This document shows, one piece after another, positions 16,946 through 26,213 of a DNA stretch of 64,000 nt. Each line of letters opens with the position of its first letter. Position 1 is the stretch's first letter. The translations under genes and the position numbers were made by a program. Origin of the DNA: Nonomuraea polychroma (GTDB lineage: Bacteria; Actinomycetota; Actinomycetes; Streptosporangiales; Streptosporangiaceae); the NCBI RefSeq assembly GCF_004011505.1, contig NZ_SAUN01000001.1:3472001-3536000 (forward strand). Reading direction: 5' to 3'. Under the pieces are notes generated by a model that was not told the DNA's origin, made no database searches, and saw nothing but the letters and a program-made list of their open reading frames with translations.

Positions 16946-17278
16946 ATGGGTAAGACGCCCCGCATGACCATCCCTACCCAACTCGTCCTCCGAGCCCTGC
17001 TCGAAGACCCCACACGCGAGATGTACGGGCTGGAAATCTGCCAGGCCGCCGGCCTCGCCCCTGGCACCATCCATCCCATCCTGGCTCGGTTCGAGGGCAT
17101 TGGCTGGCTGGAGTCCCGTTTCGAGGACGTGGACCCGCATAAGGCAGGCAGGCCGCGCCGCCGTTACTACTGGCTCACGTCTGAGGGCGCCGAGCAGGCG
17201 CGGAACGCTCTGGCGCAGACCCGCACCAAGGCATTCGGGCTGGGAGTGGGTCCTCGGCCAGTGGAGGGAACGGCGTGA
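16946..17278 (+). CDS. PadR-family transcriptional regulator
   Basis: A 110-residue winged-helix repressor. It shows LVLRALLEDPTREMYGLEIC, PGTIHPILARFEGIGWLESR and the wing HKAGRPRRRYYWLTSEG, i.e. the short PadR-s2 type without a long C-terminal dimer domain. Its TGA overlaps the GTG of the next gene by 4 bp. In such pairs the partner is usually a membrane protein whose expression the PadR represses until a ligand is sensed. Short direct repeats (GTTAGAG) just upstream of the start may be its binding site. Confidence 0.85.
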   Translation: MGKTPRMTIPTQLVLRALLEDPTREMYGLEICQAAGLAPGTIHPILARFEGIGWLESRFEDVDPHKAGRPRRRYYWLTSEGAEQARNALAQTRTKAFGLGVGPRPVEGTA

Positions 17279-18195
17279 CCCCCACCGAGGACGGCTCGGC
17301 ATCCGCCGCGGAACCCCAGCAAGAGGCCAGGTGTTCCAGGATCGAAGCGCTCGATCGCCTGCACAGCGTTGCTCTCGACCTCGATCGCCTGATCACAGGA
17401 ACCCTGGCCGGTGATCCTTACCTGAACCAAGGCGACTTCTATTTCCGCTATCAGACACTCGGCCGTGAGCTTGACTGCGTCATAAGCAACGAGTTCGTTC
17501 GTGACCGCGCCTTCACCGGCATCCGCTACGACGCTAAGGCCCTCCGCCGAGCATTGAAGCATGCCTACAGGGATCAGCGCGGTGTTGGTTCTTACAATCC
17601 GGATCGTGAAAGAGCGATTGATTTTTATCGCCATAGTTGCTTGGTGAGGGCCTCGCTGGCGATTCGAAGAATGATCAAGGACGTGGAAGGGCTTAGAACG
17701 CTCCGCGAAACTGCTACATCGCAGATCGCTGGATCGTCACGGGCAAAGGTGCCACGCTGCCCCAAGTGGCTCATCGGCATCGCCATTTATCTTCTACCGG
17801 CAGCGCATCGGGAACGGTACGAAGAGGAATTGCTCGCAGAGCTTCATGAGCAGGCGGACTCCACGCCTACCATAGTAATGGTGGTGTACGCCCTTCATCA
17901 GCTAGGCCGCATATGGGAACTTCGTGCTGCCTTGCAGGCGCCCGAACGGCCCATGTACCACCGACTGCACCGGATGTTGTGCTGGATTCTCGCGTCGGAC
18001 TGGCGCACCTGGGGGCTGCTCGGCCCGCTGATGGCCTTCGCCATCGTCAATGTGTTCATTCAGGAGGGGTGGGGGTCGGCCTTCTTCACGATCCCCGCGG
18101 TCGTGGCCTTCTATGCGGGCGTCGAGTGGCTCCGGGCACGCTGGGGGGTGGAGGTCAAACGACGGAGACGTGATCGCACCACCTCGGCCGAGTGA
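17275..18195 (+). CDS. PadR-coupled membrane protein of unknown function
   Basis: A 306-residue protein coupled to the PadR gene by a 4-bp overlap. The N-terminal 170 residues are soluble and helical. Around residue 165 it has CPKWLIGIAIYLLPAAHRER followed by an acidic YEEELLAELHEQ helix, which resembles the short signalling segment found in PadR-partner proteins. Two or three transmembrane segments follow (WILASDWRTWGLLGPLMAFA, FFTIPAVVAFYAGVEWL). A role in membrane-linked sensing or regulation by the PadR pair is inferred from context. No enzyme motif is visible. Confidence 0.6.
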   Translation: MTPTEDGSASAAEPQQEARCSRIEALDRLHSVALDLDRLITGTLAGDPYLNQGDFYFRYQTLGRELDCVISNEFVRDRAFTGIRYDAKALRRALKHAYRDQRGVGSYNPDRERAIDFYRHSCLVRASLAIRRMIKDVEGLRTLRETATSQIAGSSRAKVPRCPKWLIGIAIYLLPAAHRERYEEELLAELHEQADSTPTIVMVVYALHQLGRIWELRAALQAPERPMYHRLHRMLCWILASDWRTWGLLGPLMAFAIVNVFIQEGWGSAFFTIPAVVAFYAGVEWLRARWGVEVKRRRRDRTTSAE

Positions 18196-18711
18196 GCAAT
18201 TCGCCCAGCCGTTGAGCATAAGAAAACACCCCGCCATCCTGAGGCGCATTCGAGAGGTCGTCGCAACACAGGTGACCATCTGCTGGCGGCAGCCAGCATA
18301 GCGAGATGGTCATCGCTGGCCATCCTTCCGCGGGCGACAGGTGAGCCCCGGAAGCATGCCCGCCATGACTGTCGCTCGTTCTCCCGGCCGGGTACTACCG
18401 CGGGGCGAGGCGCGGCCTTCCTCCACCCATGGCGTCGGGCTCGGGCATTCCGTCCAGGTGGCGGCGCATCCAGTGCGCGAGGAGGTCCGAACTGGCTCCG
18501 AGCAGCGCGGCGATGGCCGCCCGCCCCTGGTATCGGGCGGAGGCCTTTTCGTTTGCCTGCTCATGCGATGCGGGCCGCGACGATGCGGTCCTTTTGGGGA
18601 TCAGCGGGTGATGTGTCCGGTCTGCTAGGCCGCTCAGGGGCGACGCGGTGATCTCGAGGCAGCCGGGAGGTCGGCAGCTCTTCATGTCCGCGACAAGATG
18701 AGCGGATGGCG
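18196..18711. other. gene-poor stretch with a possible HTH-protein fragment
   Basis: There is no intact gene. On the minus strand, 18395-18532 reads QGRAAIAALLGASSDLLAHW followed by RHLDGMPEPDA and ends at a stop. This resembles a small phage-type helix-turn-helix protein without its start. It marks the left edge of the decayed accessory region. Confidence 0.3.
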
Positions 18712-19365
18712 TCAGAGGCCGAACATCGGACGACACGCTGTTATCCCGTCAACCCTTACGGGGTGCCGGTTCTGCTGAGTCCACTTCTGCCTGGTGAGCC
18801 GTAGACGATCGGACACAAGGGCCTCGTCACCGCGGGCGTCCACCGAGACGCCGTCGTGCTCGTAGCCGAGCTTGCGGGACACGCCTTGAGAGGCATGGTT
18901 GTCCTGGAACACCTCGGTACGCGCAACACGTGCGTCGAGGTGATCGAAGGCCAGGGTGAGCAGGCCGACCCGAGCCTCGGTTCCGTAGCCTTTGCCTTGG
19001 TGTTCGATGCCCAGCCACGAGGACGTTGCGACCTCCCGAACGACGAGGAAATCGCGTGCTCGAAGGGTGACCACGCCAAGCGGTTGGCCGTGGTGGAAGA
19101 CCCCGAGTCCGAGCTGCCACGCTGCCACGCTCCATCCTGCGAGCTGGCTCCAATGTCCTTGGAGCACAGACCGTGCGCGATTCTCGGGACCGCCGTCGGT
19201 CCACGGAGTCAAAAACGGGCGCTCCTCTGCCCGGTGCACGCCTTTGCCTGCCAGATGTGCGAGTGCCGCCAGTTCTTCCCCCCGCGGCAGGCGGAGTTCA
19301 AGTCGCGGGGTGAAGATGGTCAGGCCGTATTGGGGCCACAGGTCAGAAAGCACAGGCCGGATCAT
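18712..19365 (-). CDS. GNAT acetyltransferase, RimJ/RimL type
   Basis: A protein of about 217 residues. The beta-alpha start YGLTIFTPRLELRLPRGEEL is characteristic of the RimJ/RimL branch. The middle has ARDFLVVREVATSSWLGIEH followed by QGKGYGTEARVGLLTLAF (the acetyl-CoA loop is QGKGYG) and the end has VFQDNHASQGVSRKLGYEHD. I chose the ATG at 19365; the frame continues upstream into the IS30 region without family character. Members acetylate N-terminal amines of proteins or small amines. The last 25 residues are unconserved. Confidence 0.75.
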   Translation of the reverse strand: MIRPVLSDLWPQYGLTIFTPRLELRLPRGEELAALAHLAGKGVHRAEERPFLTPWTDGGPENRARSVLQGHWSQLAGWSVAAWQLGLGVFHHGQPLGVVTLRARDFLVVREVATSSWLGIEHQGKGYGTEARVGLLTLAFDHLDARVARTEVFQDNHASQGVSRKLGYEHDGVSVDARGDEALVSDRLRLTRQKWTQQNRHPVRVDGITACRPMFGL

Positions 19366-19415
19366 GACGACTAAGTCCACGCCACGCAACTGAATTACTG
19401 CCGAGATCAGGATTG

Positions 19416-20723
19416 TCATCGGCATGTCAGCGCCTCGCCAGTGGGTGCGCCCTTGCCCCCTTGAGCCGCAGTGCTGCGAACCACGGCCCGCCAGGTTAGA
19501 CGCAGGTTGCGAGGAGCTCTGCGAGACGCTCCGCCGGGCTGTCCCAGCCGAGCGTCTTGCGAGGGTCGGGAGTTCAGCTCGACGGCGACGGCGTCGAGCT
19601 GAGCGCGGGTGTGGACGGACAGGTCGGTGCCCTTGGGGAAGTACTGGCGCAGCAGGCCGTTGGCGTTCTCGTTGGAGCCGCGCTGCCAGGGGCCGGCCGG
19701 ATCGCAGAAGTAGACCGGCATGCCGGCGGCGACGGAGAACTCGTGGTGACGGCCCATCTCGCTGCCCTGATCCCAAGTCAGAGAGCGCCGAAGCTGGGCC
19801 GGAAGCGTTGCGATGGTGTCCAGCAGGGCATCACGCATGCTTACCGCGCTGTGGTCGTGCGGCAGATGGACCAGCATGACGTAGCGCGTCGTCCGCTCGA
19901 CCAGGGTTCCGATGGCGGACAGCTGATTCTTGCCGATGATGAGGTCGCCTTCCCAGTGGCCGGGAATGACGCGGTCGTGAGCCTCGGCGGGACGCTCGCT
20001 GAGCATGACCATGGGCGCGGCGTATCGGGGCTGCCGTTGCTGGGCGACGCGGCGCGGCTTGCGCATCCCGCGGCCGGTGCGCAGTGCCTTGGTCAGCTCG
20101 CGGCGCAGCTCGCCGCGGCCTTGGACATAGAGTGCCTGGTAGATCGTCTCGTGGCACACGCGCATCTCCGGCCGATCAGGGAAGCTCCTGCGCAGGCTCT
20201 GGGAGATCTGCTCAGGACTCCAGCGCTTGTGCAGGTGGTCCTGGATGTATGCCCGTAACTCCGGGTTCTGCCCAATCTTGCTGGGCTTGGGGCGGGGCCG
20301 GCGCGTGTCGGCGCGGGCCTGGGCCGCGTGCGGCCGGTACTGCCCGTTGGTGGGGTGCCGGTTGCGGCGGATCTCCCGGCTGATGGTGGAGGGCGCACGG
20401 CCGAGCTCGCGCGCGATCTCACGGATCGAGACCTTCTCCCGCAGCCGGTCCGCGACATGGATCCGCTCGTCCTCTCGCAGGTAGCGGGACGCATCAGAAG
20501 GGGGCAGCGTCGGTCGTCTGACCGGCGGTGCCCCCTTCTTTTTTGATTTGTTCGGCGCCGAGCCGTTGCGCCACCGCTTCCCGGTGCGCCGGTTGATCCC
20601 GACGATTCGACACGCCTCCTGGCTACTGAACCCTTGATCCATAAGGCGGAAGTATGCCTCCCGCTCTCGGGTCAGCTTCTTCCGTCCCTGAGGGGTCCGA
20701 ACCTTGCGGATCTCGAACTCCAT
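19416..20723 (-). CDS. IS30-family transposase with C-terminal frameshift
   Basis: A DDE transposase. The N-terminal HTH regions include FSSQEACRIVGINRRTGKRW and SIREIARELGRAPSTISREI. The catalytic domain has GHWEGDLIIG (first Asp), LTWDQGSEM (second Asp) and QRGSNENANGLLRQYFPKGT (Glu). The start is the ATG at 20723, preceded by GGGGAG. After ELNSRP the frame changes: the expected RKTLGWDSPAERLAELLA reads in another frame ending at a TAA at 19496-19498, so one extra base near 19562 replaces the last residues with about 48 unrelated ones. The catalytic triad is upstream of the shift, so activity may be reduced rather than lost. Confidence 0.8.
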   Translation of the reverse strand: MEFEIRKVRTPQGRKKLTREREAYFRLMDQGFSSQEACRIVGINRRTGKRWRNGSAPNKSKKKGAPPVRRPTLPPSDASRYLREDERIHVADRLREKVSIREIARELGRAPSTISREIRRNRHPTNGQYRPHAAQARADTRRPRPKPSKIGQNPELRAYIQDHLHKRWSPEQISQSLRRSFPDRPEMRVCHETIYQALYVQGRGELRRELTKALRTGRGMRKPRRVAQQRQPRYAAPMVMLSERPAEAHDRVIPGHWEGDLIIGKNQLSAIGTLVERTTRYVMLVHLPHDHSAVSMRDALLDTIATLPAQLRRSLTWDQGSEMGRHHEFSVAAGMPVYFCDPAGPWQRGSNENANGLLRQYFPKGTDLSVHTRAQLDAVAVELNSRPSQDARLGQPGGASRRAPRNLRLTWRAVVRSTAAQGGKGAPTGEALTCR

Positions 20724-20762
20724 CGCACTCCCCAAGCTGGGGTGTTGCGACGACCGCTAGAA
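19461..20762 (-). mobile_element. IS30-family insertion sequence
   Basis: The IS30 transposase gene is bounded by imperfect terminal inverted repeats of about 21 bp: left at 19461-19481 (starts TTGAGCCGCAG) and right at 20742-20762 (GTGTTGCGACGACC...). With small gaps they match at roughly two thirds of positions. I could not identify a target duplication with confidence. The element sits between a GNAT gene and the prophage holin. Confidence 0.65.
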
Positions 20763-20797
20763 CGGAAGTGGAGTATGGCGGGGCAAAGATGCAGGTA

Positions 20798-21055
20798 CTA
20801 TCGCTGATCCAGCGGCAGGTCCGGCCGGGCGGTGTGCTTGGCCTTGTACCCGGACACGTACGTGATCAGGCCAGGCAGCAGCGGGACCGCGAGCGACTCC
20901 AGCCAGTCCGGCAGAAACGCGATGAGGTCGAGGTCGGCGTTGATCGCCTGGAGAACGGTCAGGACCGCGAGCAGGCCGAGGTAGGAGCCCGCGGCGGACG
21001 CGGTGATCTTCCGCTCGACCTTGGGCTTGCCGTAGCTGATGGGCTCTCCGTGCAT
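20798..21055 (-). CDS. phage holin-like protein
   Basis: An 85-residue protein starting MHGEPISYGKPKVERKITAS, with two hydrophobic segments (GSYLGLLAVLTVLQAI and SLAVPLLPGLITYVSGY) and a polar tail KAKHTARPDLPLDQ. A short soluble N-terminus, two membrane segments and a charged tail fit actinophage holins, which time host lysis. The start has GGAGGG just upstream. Holin genes sit next to tail genes at the end of the late operon, which matches the tail remnants that follow upstream on the same strand. Confidence 0.6.
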   Translation of the reverse strand: MHGEPISYGKPKVERKITASAAGSYLGLLAVLTVLQAINADLDLIAFLPDWLESLAVPLLPGLITYVSGYKAKHTARPDLPLDQR

Positions 21056-21320
21056 GGTTCCCTCCAACAAGGGTGCGGACATGCGAAAGCCCACCCAGGC
21101 CGGGCAGACGCCGTGGTGTCGGTTCGGTTGGTCTCGTCCTCAAGCGCGGGTGCGCGATCCGGGGACCTGCCACAGCTGCGCCCTACTCACTCCGCATCCG
21201 TTGAGCAACGCGGGCCGGGCAGGGCGATCGTAGTGGTGCTTGTAACTCCGCAGGTCGCTTCGGAGATCTCTCAATCGGCACCTCTGCGGTCTTCTTCTTC
21301 ACCTACGTCCGTGCTGAGCA

Positions 21321-21890
21321 CTATGCGCGCATGGCGATTGTCAGATGTATGGCTTCTGCTGATGCTCGGCATGCTCGCCAGCGGTGGGCCGGGCAATACG
21401 GTGTTTGGGAGCGCCAGAAGAGACGGTTCTTCGGGGGGACGAGGCTGTTGTGGGCAGGCTTGGCCTTGGAGGCCTTGGAGGCCTTGGAGGCCTTGGAGGC
21501 CTTGGAGGCCTTGGAGGCCCTGGAGGCCCTGGAGGCCCTGGAGGCCCTGGAGGCCCTGGAGGCCCTGGAGGCCCTGGAGGCCCTGGAGGCCCTGAGCCTA
21601 GCGATCGTGTTCGTTCGTGGCGGATAACCGAGCGCCACCAGGACTCCGACGATCGCGATGATCTGCCGGGTGCGCTCGGTGAGCTGCGTCGTGGTCACGG
21701 CCGTCTTCTCGACTTCGGCCAACCGGGTCTGGAGCGTCTCGACGGTCTTGGCCAGCTCGGCATGCCGGTCGTCGACCTGGTCGAGCCGCTGCAAGATGAG
21801 CGCGGTGCTGCTGTTGGTGCGCTCGAACCCGAGCTCGACCGCGCCGCGCAGTTCGGCCAGCGCCAGGGCCAGGTTCGGAGTCTCATACAC
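21321..21890 (-). CDS. XhlA-like coiled-coil membrane protein with repeat-extended C-terminus
   Basis: From GTG 21890 the protein begins [20 protein letters not shown]. It continues with a heptad-rich coiled coil ([40 protein letters not shown]) and one membrane segment ([13 protein letters not shown]). This is the layout of phage XhlA/hemolysin-like proteins that accompany holins. After the membrane segment an expanded 9-bp tandem array adds a run of Arg-Ala-Ser and Lys-Ala-Ser triplets, then an unconserved tail. The repeat tail is probably a late addition. The start overlaps the end of the upstream gene by 8 bp. Confidence 0.5.
   Translation of the reverse strand: MYETPNLALALAELRGAVELGFERTNSSTALILQRLDQVDDRHAELAKTVETLQTRLAEVEKTAVTTTQLTERTRQIIAIVGVLVALGYPPRTNTIARLRASRASRASRASRASRASRASRASRASKASKASKASKASKASKAKPAHNSLVPPKNRLFWRSQTPYCPAHRWRACRASAEAIHLTIAMRA
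21466..21591. repeat. 9-bp tandem repeat, 14 units in two blocks
   Basis: Six copies of TTGGAGGCC are followed without interruption by eight copies of CTGGAGGCC. The unit length keeps all frames open. On the minus strand it encodes Lys-Ala-Ser then Arg-Ala-Ser triplets at the end of the XhlA-like protein. On the plus strand one frame would read as collagen-like Gly-Leu-Gly/Gly-Pro-Gly, which I consider accidental. Confidence 0.95.
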
Positions 21891-22172
21891 CGGCCAGCGC
21901 CGGCCACGGCTTGCGACCCATGAAGGTGTTCGGCGGCTTGACGTCGAAGCCGGACGTGACGAGCCCCGCACGGCCGGCTCGGTAGTAGTCCACGCTCTTG
22001 CGGCGGGCCGCCACCCGGGCCGGGTCCAGCCTGGTCAGCGTCTCGACCGGCTCCAGCGGATCCTCCGGAACGGTCATGGCCGGCCCCACGAAATCGACCG
22101 TGCCCTGGCGGACCTCACGGGCCTCCGGCACCATCCGGACTCGGCGTCCCAGATGGTCCACGTTTCCGCCAT
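21883..22172 (-). pseudogene. small phage structural protein, frameshifted
   Basis: The protein begins at the ATG at 22172 (MAETWTIWDAES) and continues one frame over as RMVPEAREVRQGTVDFVGPA, then MTVPEDPLEPVETLTRLDPA and a Lys/Arg/Tyr-rich end. One missing C near 22131 breaks the frame. The downstream half alone can be read from an ATG at 22077 (64 codons). It lies between the minor tail gene and the XhlA-like gene and probably belongs to the prophage tail module. Function unknown. Confidence 0.5.
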
Positions 22173-22195
22173 GATCGGCGGGCCCCCTCTCGTGA

Positions 22196-23997
22196 TCAAT
22201 GGCGGTGCGACCACCAGTAGACCGCCTTTCCGGACCAGACGCCGCCGCCCTGAGACCAGGCGGTGGAGAAGGCGGATTGGTTCGACAGGTCCTCGCACCA
22301 GTAGAAATTCGGGTTGGCCGCGCCGTCGCGAATCGTGCAGACAGGCCCCATGTTGGAGGCCATGGTTGGCCCGTAGGTGACCGTCCCACCTCCGTAGTCC
22401 GGCGGGGCGGGGTCACAGCAGACCCGGCGTGCACCGTGTCATACGGATCGGCCGTGTTGGTGTCCCACACCCGGCCGCGTAGGTACCATCGCCCGCTGCT
22501 GTTGCAGTGGATGTAGGACTGCGAGCTGGAGAAGCCGTCGTCGTAGCCGAACCGGCCGTAGGATTCGGCGAGGTCGAGACCGCCGCCCTTGCGGGTGGAC
22601 GATGACGGCTGCCGGATGCCGAGCCGTACGAGGCCGGCGGCGACCTGGAGTTCGGCACGCGCGCTGCCGGGCTGGTTGGTGCCGCTGGTGATGAAGGTCG
22701 TCGTTTCGCCGGGATACAACCCGTCGAGGGCGTAGAAGCGGCTGTAGTTCGCGTTCCCGTGCTGGTCCAGGTACGCGGCAGGCTGCACGAGCAGTCCGGG
22801 CGGCGCGGCCGGCACGCGGCCATCGGTGTCGGGTGCTGGCACTCCGCCGCCGCCTCCCGAGCTGATGCCGCCGTCCAGGATGCCCAAGCTGCGGCGAGCC
22901 AGACGGATGTCCCTCTCCCGGAACCTGTCATTCAGGACCAGATTGCCGCCGATCACGCCGTCGCCGTCGCCGTCGCACGACAGGGTGATCGGCCGTAGCC
23001 GAAGGCCCTGCACGACGCCCTGATCGCCGGGGCGAGCACCGTGTCCCCCGGCCGGTAGTCCTTCAGGGGAAGCCAGCGGGCCGCGTACGGCCGGATCTGC
23101 CGGGTGTGCTGCACCTGCTCCCCCGACGCCCGGTCCAGCGCGTACTGCGCCAGCAGCCTCGCGGTCCCCTCGTCGGACACCCCGGACTGCGACTGGTACG
23201 TCTCCCAGCGGCCCCACGGAGCGACCGCGCTGGGGTTGGTCACCTCGACCTGCAGGCCGTTCTCCCCGACGATCAGGATCGCGCTGGAGGCGTCCTCCAG
23301 GGTCGCATCATCGGGAGCGTCGTCGACGTCCCGGCCCATCCTCAGGTCCACCGGAGCGGGCCCCGTCGCGAAGTCCCGGCCCAGCGTGGTGCCTTCGTTG
23401 AAGGCCCGCAGCACCCGGCCCTGCATCGTCCAGTCCAGCACCCCCTGCTCGGCCAAGTTGATCAGCAGGGTGAGCAGGTCCGCGCCCGGGTCCAGCCCGA
23501 TCGTCAGCAGCTTGTTCCACGGCTGCCCGGCGCTGTCGTGCGTGGGGGTGAAGTCGACCGCCAGGCCGGGCAGTGTCCCCGGTCCTGTCCCTCGTCGGCC
23601 ACCGTCCGCAGGATCGTGCCCGGCGTTGCCGCGCTGAACGGCCGCTTCCCCTCGACCAGGGCGCCGTTCGGATACAGCACCAGCTTGCGCAGCTGCCACG
23701 ACCAGCCCGGCGCGTCGAACGACAGCGGCCCCGCATGATCGGTCGCGTCGGAGGCGCGCTTGATCCGCAGGAACCGGCCGCCCTGCGGCTCCGTCCACGC
23801 ACCGCCCGCCGACCACTCGACCGCGATCTCGCACGGCTGGGCGAGCCACTGCGCGCCGGCCGCGTGCGTCGAACAGGTCGCCGCAGCGACGGCACGTCGT
23901 TGAGCGGCATCCCTGCCTCGAACCCGAGATGCTGCCCCAGCACTCCAAGCCGGGGCCCGTTCGGGGCGTAGGCGACGAGCCGCAGCCCGTACCGCAT
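22196..23997 (-). pseudogene. prophage minor tail protein, copy 1, multiply frameshifted
   Basis: Reading from the ATG at 23997 (MRYGLRLVAYAPNGPRLGVL), family-like sequence continues through at least four frames. The segments are WSAGGAWTEPQGGRFLRIKR, SWQLRKLVLYPNGALVEGKR, FTPTHDSAGQPWNKLLTIGL, DLLTLLINLAEQGVLDWTMQ, YAARWLPLKDYRPGDTVLAP, GVIGGNLVLNDRFRERDIRL and an aromatic end (VWSGKAVYWWSHRH). This is a siphophage tail protein of the kind that makes the baseplate/receptor region. Frame changes near 23880, 23590, 23020 and 22420 inactivate it. The start overlaps the upstream stop (TGATG). Confidence 0.65.
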
Positions 23998-24180
23998 CAC
24001 TCACCCGGAATGATCACTTGCACGACAACTCCCCTCTCCGCTGCTGTAGTGCGATGGAAGACAGGGCCGAGGGGTCCTTCGCGTGCCAGGAAGGGGCGCA
24101 CAGTAATTGCGCCCGTGGGCCAGTCAGGGTCTAACTGAGCAATTCGAGGAACGCACACCACGGCGGACGACACTGTCGGC
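23997..24180 (-). pseudogene. upstream tail-gene fragment (C-terminal end)
   Basis: About 55 codons read IAQLDPDWPTGAITVRPFLA followed by REGPLGPVFHRTTAAERGVV and end in VQVIIPGE. The stop overlaps the next tail gene's start as TGATG, which is how phage tail genes are coupled. The N-terminal part is missing because the lectin gene lies upstream in the opposite orientation. Probably the end of a distal-tail or tape-adjacent protein. Confidence 0.45.
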
Positions 24181-24287
24181 GGCTCTTTGAACCCCGTAAG
24201 TAAGCAGGGGCCTACTCATGCGCTCTGGCGTGCGGGCGCTCAACCTGACGAGTGTCCGCAGACCTTCACGAACGCTGGGAGATCCCG

Positions 24288-24809
24288 ATGCGCCGTACCA
24301 TCGGCCTGACAGCCACCCTCGCCCTGGGCTTGACCGTCTTGTCCACGCCGGCCCAGGCCACCGCCGGCAGCGAGGTCATCCTGATCAACCGGCTGACCGG
24401 CAAGTGCGTTACCGTCGCCGGCGGTACCAGCACCGAGAACAATGTCGTACTCGTTCAGTACGAGTGTGACAACCACCCCTCACGCCGCTGGAAACTAGAG
24501 ATGCCTTACGGCACCACCCAGTACTGGCTCAGGAACGTCAAGACCGGCAAATGCGCCACCGTCGCGGGCGGCGAACTCAATTGGAACAACCTCGAACTCG
24601 TCCAGTACAACTGCGACTACAACATGTCACGCACCTGGGCGTTCTGGCATGACGCCGCTTCCGGCGCCTACCAGATCCGCAACCAGAAGACGCTCAAGTG
24701 CATGACGCTGGCCGGCGGTACCAGCACTGAGAACAACGTCGGTCTCGTCCAGTACGACTGCGACAGCCATCGATCACGACAGTGGTATATGCACGTCGTG
24801 ACCGGTTAG
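24288..24809 (+). CDS. secreted ricin-type (beta-trefoil) lectin
   Basis: A 173-residue exported protein. The start is the ATG at 24288 after GGGAGA. The signal peptide MRRTIGLTATLALGLTVLST ends in AQA-TAG. Then come three similar repeats of about 45 residues, each with the pattern G-K-C-x-T-x-A-G-G, N-N-x-x-L-V-Q-Y-x-C-D and a final S-R-x-W (SRRWK, SRTWA, SRQWY). These are ricin-B sugar-binding lobes with the QxW-like end. No catalytic domain is attached. It lies on the opposite strand between two copies of a decayed tail gene and is followed by a strong palindromic terminator, so it behaves as an independent unit inserted in the prophage. Confidence 0.85.
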   Translation: MRRTIGLTATLALGLTVLSTPAQATAGSEVILINRLTGKCVTVAGGTSTENNVVLVQYECDNHPSRRWKLEMPYGTTQYWLRNVKTGKCATVAGGELNWNNLELVQYNCDYNMSRTWAFWHDAASGAYQIRNQKTLKCMTLAGGTSTENNVGLVQYDCDSHRSRQWYMHVVTG

Positions 24810-24849
24810 CGGCGTCCCGCCTCTATCCAGGCTGTCCTCATCAGGAGGG

Positions 24850-24889
24850 GCCATCGCGGTCTCTCGGGGCCCCGAGAGACCGCGATGGC
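24850..24889. terminator. 40-bp perfect palindrome, terminator of the lectin gene
   Basis: A 20-base arm (24850-24869, starting GCCATCGCGG) is followed directly by its exact reverse complement (24870-24889) with no spacer. It begins about 40 bases after the lectin stop. Long GC-rich hairpins without a T-run are normal intrinsic terminators in actinomycetes; being symmetrical it would act on transcripts from both sides. Confidence 0.8.
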
Positions 24890-25198
24890 GCCGTGTTGCG
24901 TTGTACCAGTCCAGTCAAAGCGCGTCACTCGCTCCCCGGTATCCATTCCGTTCCTTCGCCCGGTGCTGAAGCTGATCCACAGCAGCGGCCAGGACCGCGT
25001 TCTCGTACGTCAGCTCATCGATGCGCCTGCGCAGGACTGCCACCGCGGCGTTCGGATCCACGTGCAGGTCCACGTGCGGCGCCGGGTCGACGACCGGGTA
25101 CACGGCGTTCCGGGGCACCTTCACCTATGAGGCCGCTGCGGGCCTGGTCATGTTCGCCCGCAACCTCACCACGGCGGCGGCATCACACTTCGTCGCGT

Positions 25199-26095
25199 TC
25201 AACGTCTCACGGTGAGCTGCCGGACCCGCATGCTCTCCATCACCCCGGCGTCGCCCGGGGCGAGGATGCGGTCGCCTGGCCGGTAGTCGCGCCAGGGCAG
25301 CCACCGCACGGTGTACGGGGTGATCTGGCGGGTTCGCTGGACCCGTTCGTGACCTGAGCGCAGCAGCACTGCTTCGGCGAGCAGCTGCGCGGTGCCCGGG
25401 TCGGAGACGCCGCCCTGCCCGATGTAGGTCGCCCACCGTCCCCACGGCTCGGCCGCGCCGCCGTTGTGGTACGTCGCGCGGAACCCGTCGTCCCCCACCA
25501 CCAGCGCCGCCGATGCGAGACCCTCGAACGTGCCGACGTCGGTGGCCTGCACCACGTCGCGGCCGAACCGCAGATCCACCGGCGCCTCCCCGGCCGCCAG
25601 GTCCCGCTCGAGCTCGGTGTCAGCGTTGTAGACCTGCAGCGTCCGACCTTGCATGCGGAAGTCGCAGACGCCCTGCTCGGCCAGGTTGATGAGGGTGGTG
25701 AGCGCGTCGAGGCCGGGCCGGAAGTAAATCGTCAGGATCTTCGCCCACGGCTGCCCGGCGCTGTCGTGCGTGGGGGGTGAAGTCCCAGTCGAGGGCGGGC
25801 AGCGCGCCGCGCGCCTGGCCCTCCTGCAGGAACGTCTGCAGGATCGCTCCCGGCATGGAGCTGAGGAACGCCCGCTTGCCGTCGACCAGCGGCGCAGCGC
25901 CCGGGTAGAGGATCACCTTGCGCAGCATCCACCGGCCCGCCGAGCAGCTCCGTGTTCACGGCCCGCTTGCTGTAGGACAGCTTCAGCGCGGGCACGTCCA
26001 GGAACGGGCACGCGATCTCCACGCTCAACGGGGTCGGCAGCACCCCCAAAGCGGCCCCGTTGGGGGGCGTGGACGATCAGGCGGAGGTCGAACAC
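25199..26095 (-). pseudogene. prophage minor tail protein, copy 2, multiply frameshifted
   Basis: This is a divergent second version of the tail gene at 22196-23997. From the GTG at 26095 (after GGGGGTG) the frames give FDLRLIVHAP, LGVLPTPLSVEIACPFLDVP, WMLRKVILYPGAAPLVDGKR, ALPALDWDFTP, FRMQGRTLQVYNADTELERD, PWGRWATYIGQGGVSDPGTA and TVRWLPWRDYRPGDRILAPG. Matching blocks in copy 1 include LVLYPNGALVEGKR, GRWETYQSQSGVSDEGTA and RWLPLKDYRPGDTVLAP. Frame changes near 26045, 25930 and 25770 break it. The end (MRVRQLTVRR) is shorter than in copy 1. Confidence 0.6.
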
Positions 26096-26213
26096 GTCAC
26101 CCCCGTCCGTGATGATGGACGCATGATGGCGCCGGATAAGTGCGATGAGATGAGAGGGTGTCCCTATTCCCCGTTAATGACCTTCCAAGGCGCAAAAGAT
26201 CTTGTTGCGCCGG

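Noticed and set aside
21384..21923. Plus-strand frame encoding a collagen-like Gly-Leu-Gly/Gly-Pro-Gly stretch
   Set aside because: The stretch is the 9-bp repeat read on the opposite strand of an XhlA-like coiled-coil gene. The flanking sequence of this frame has no protein character, and all six frames stay open over such a repeat.
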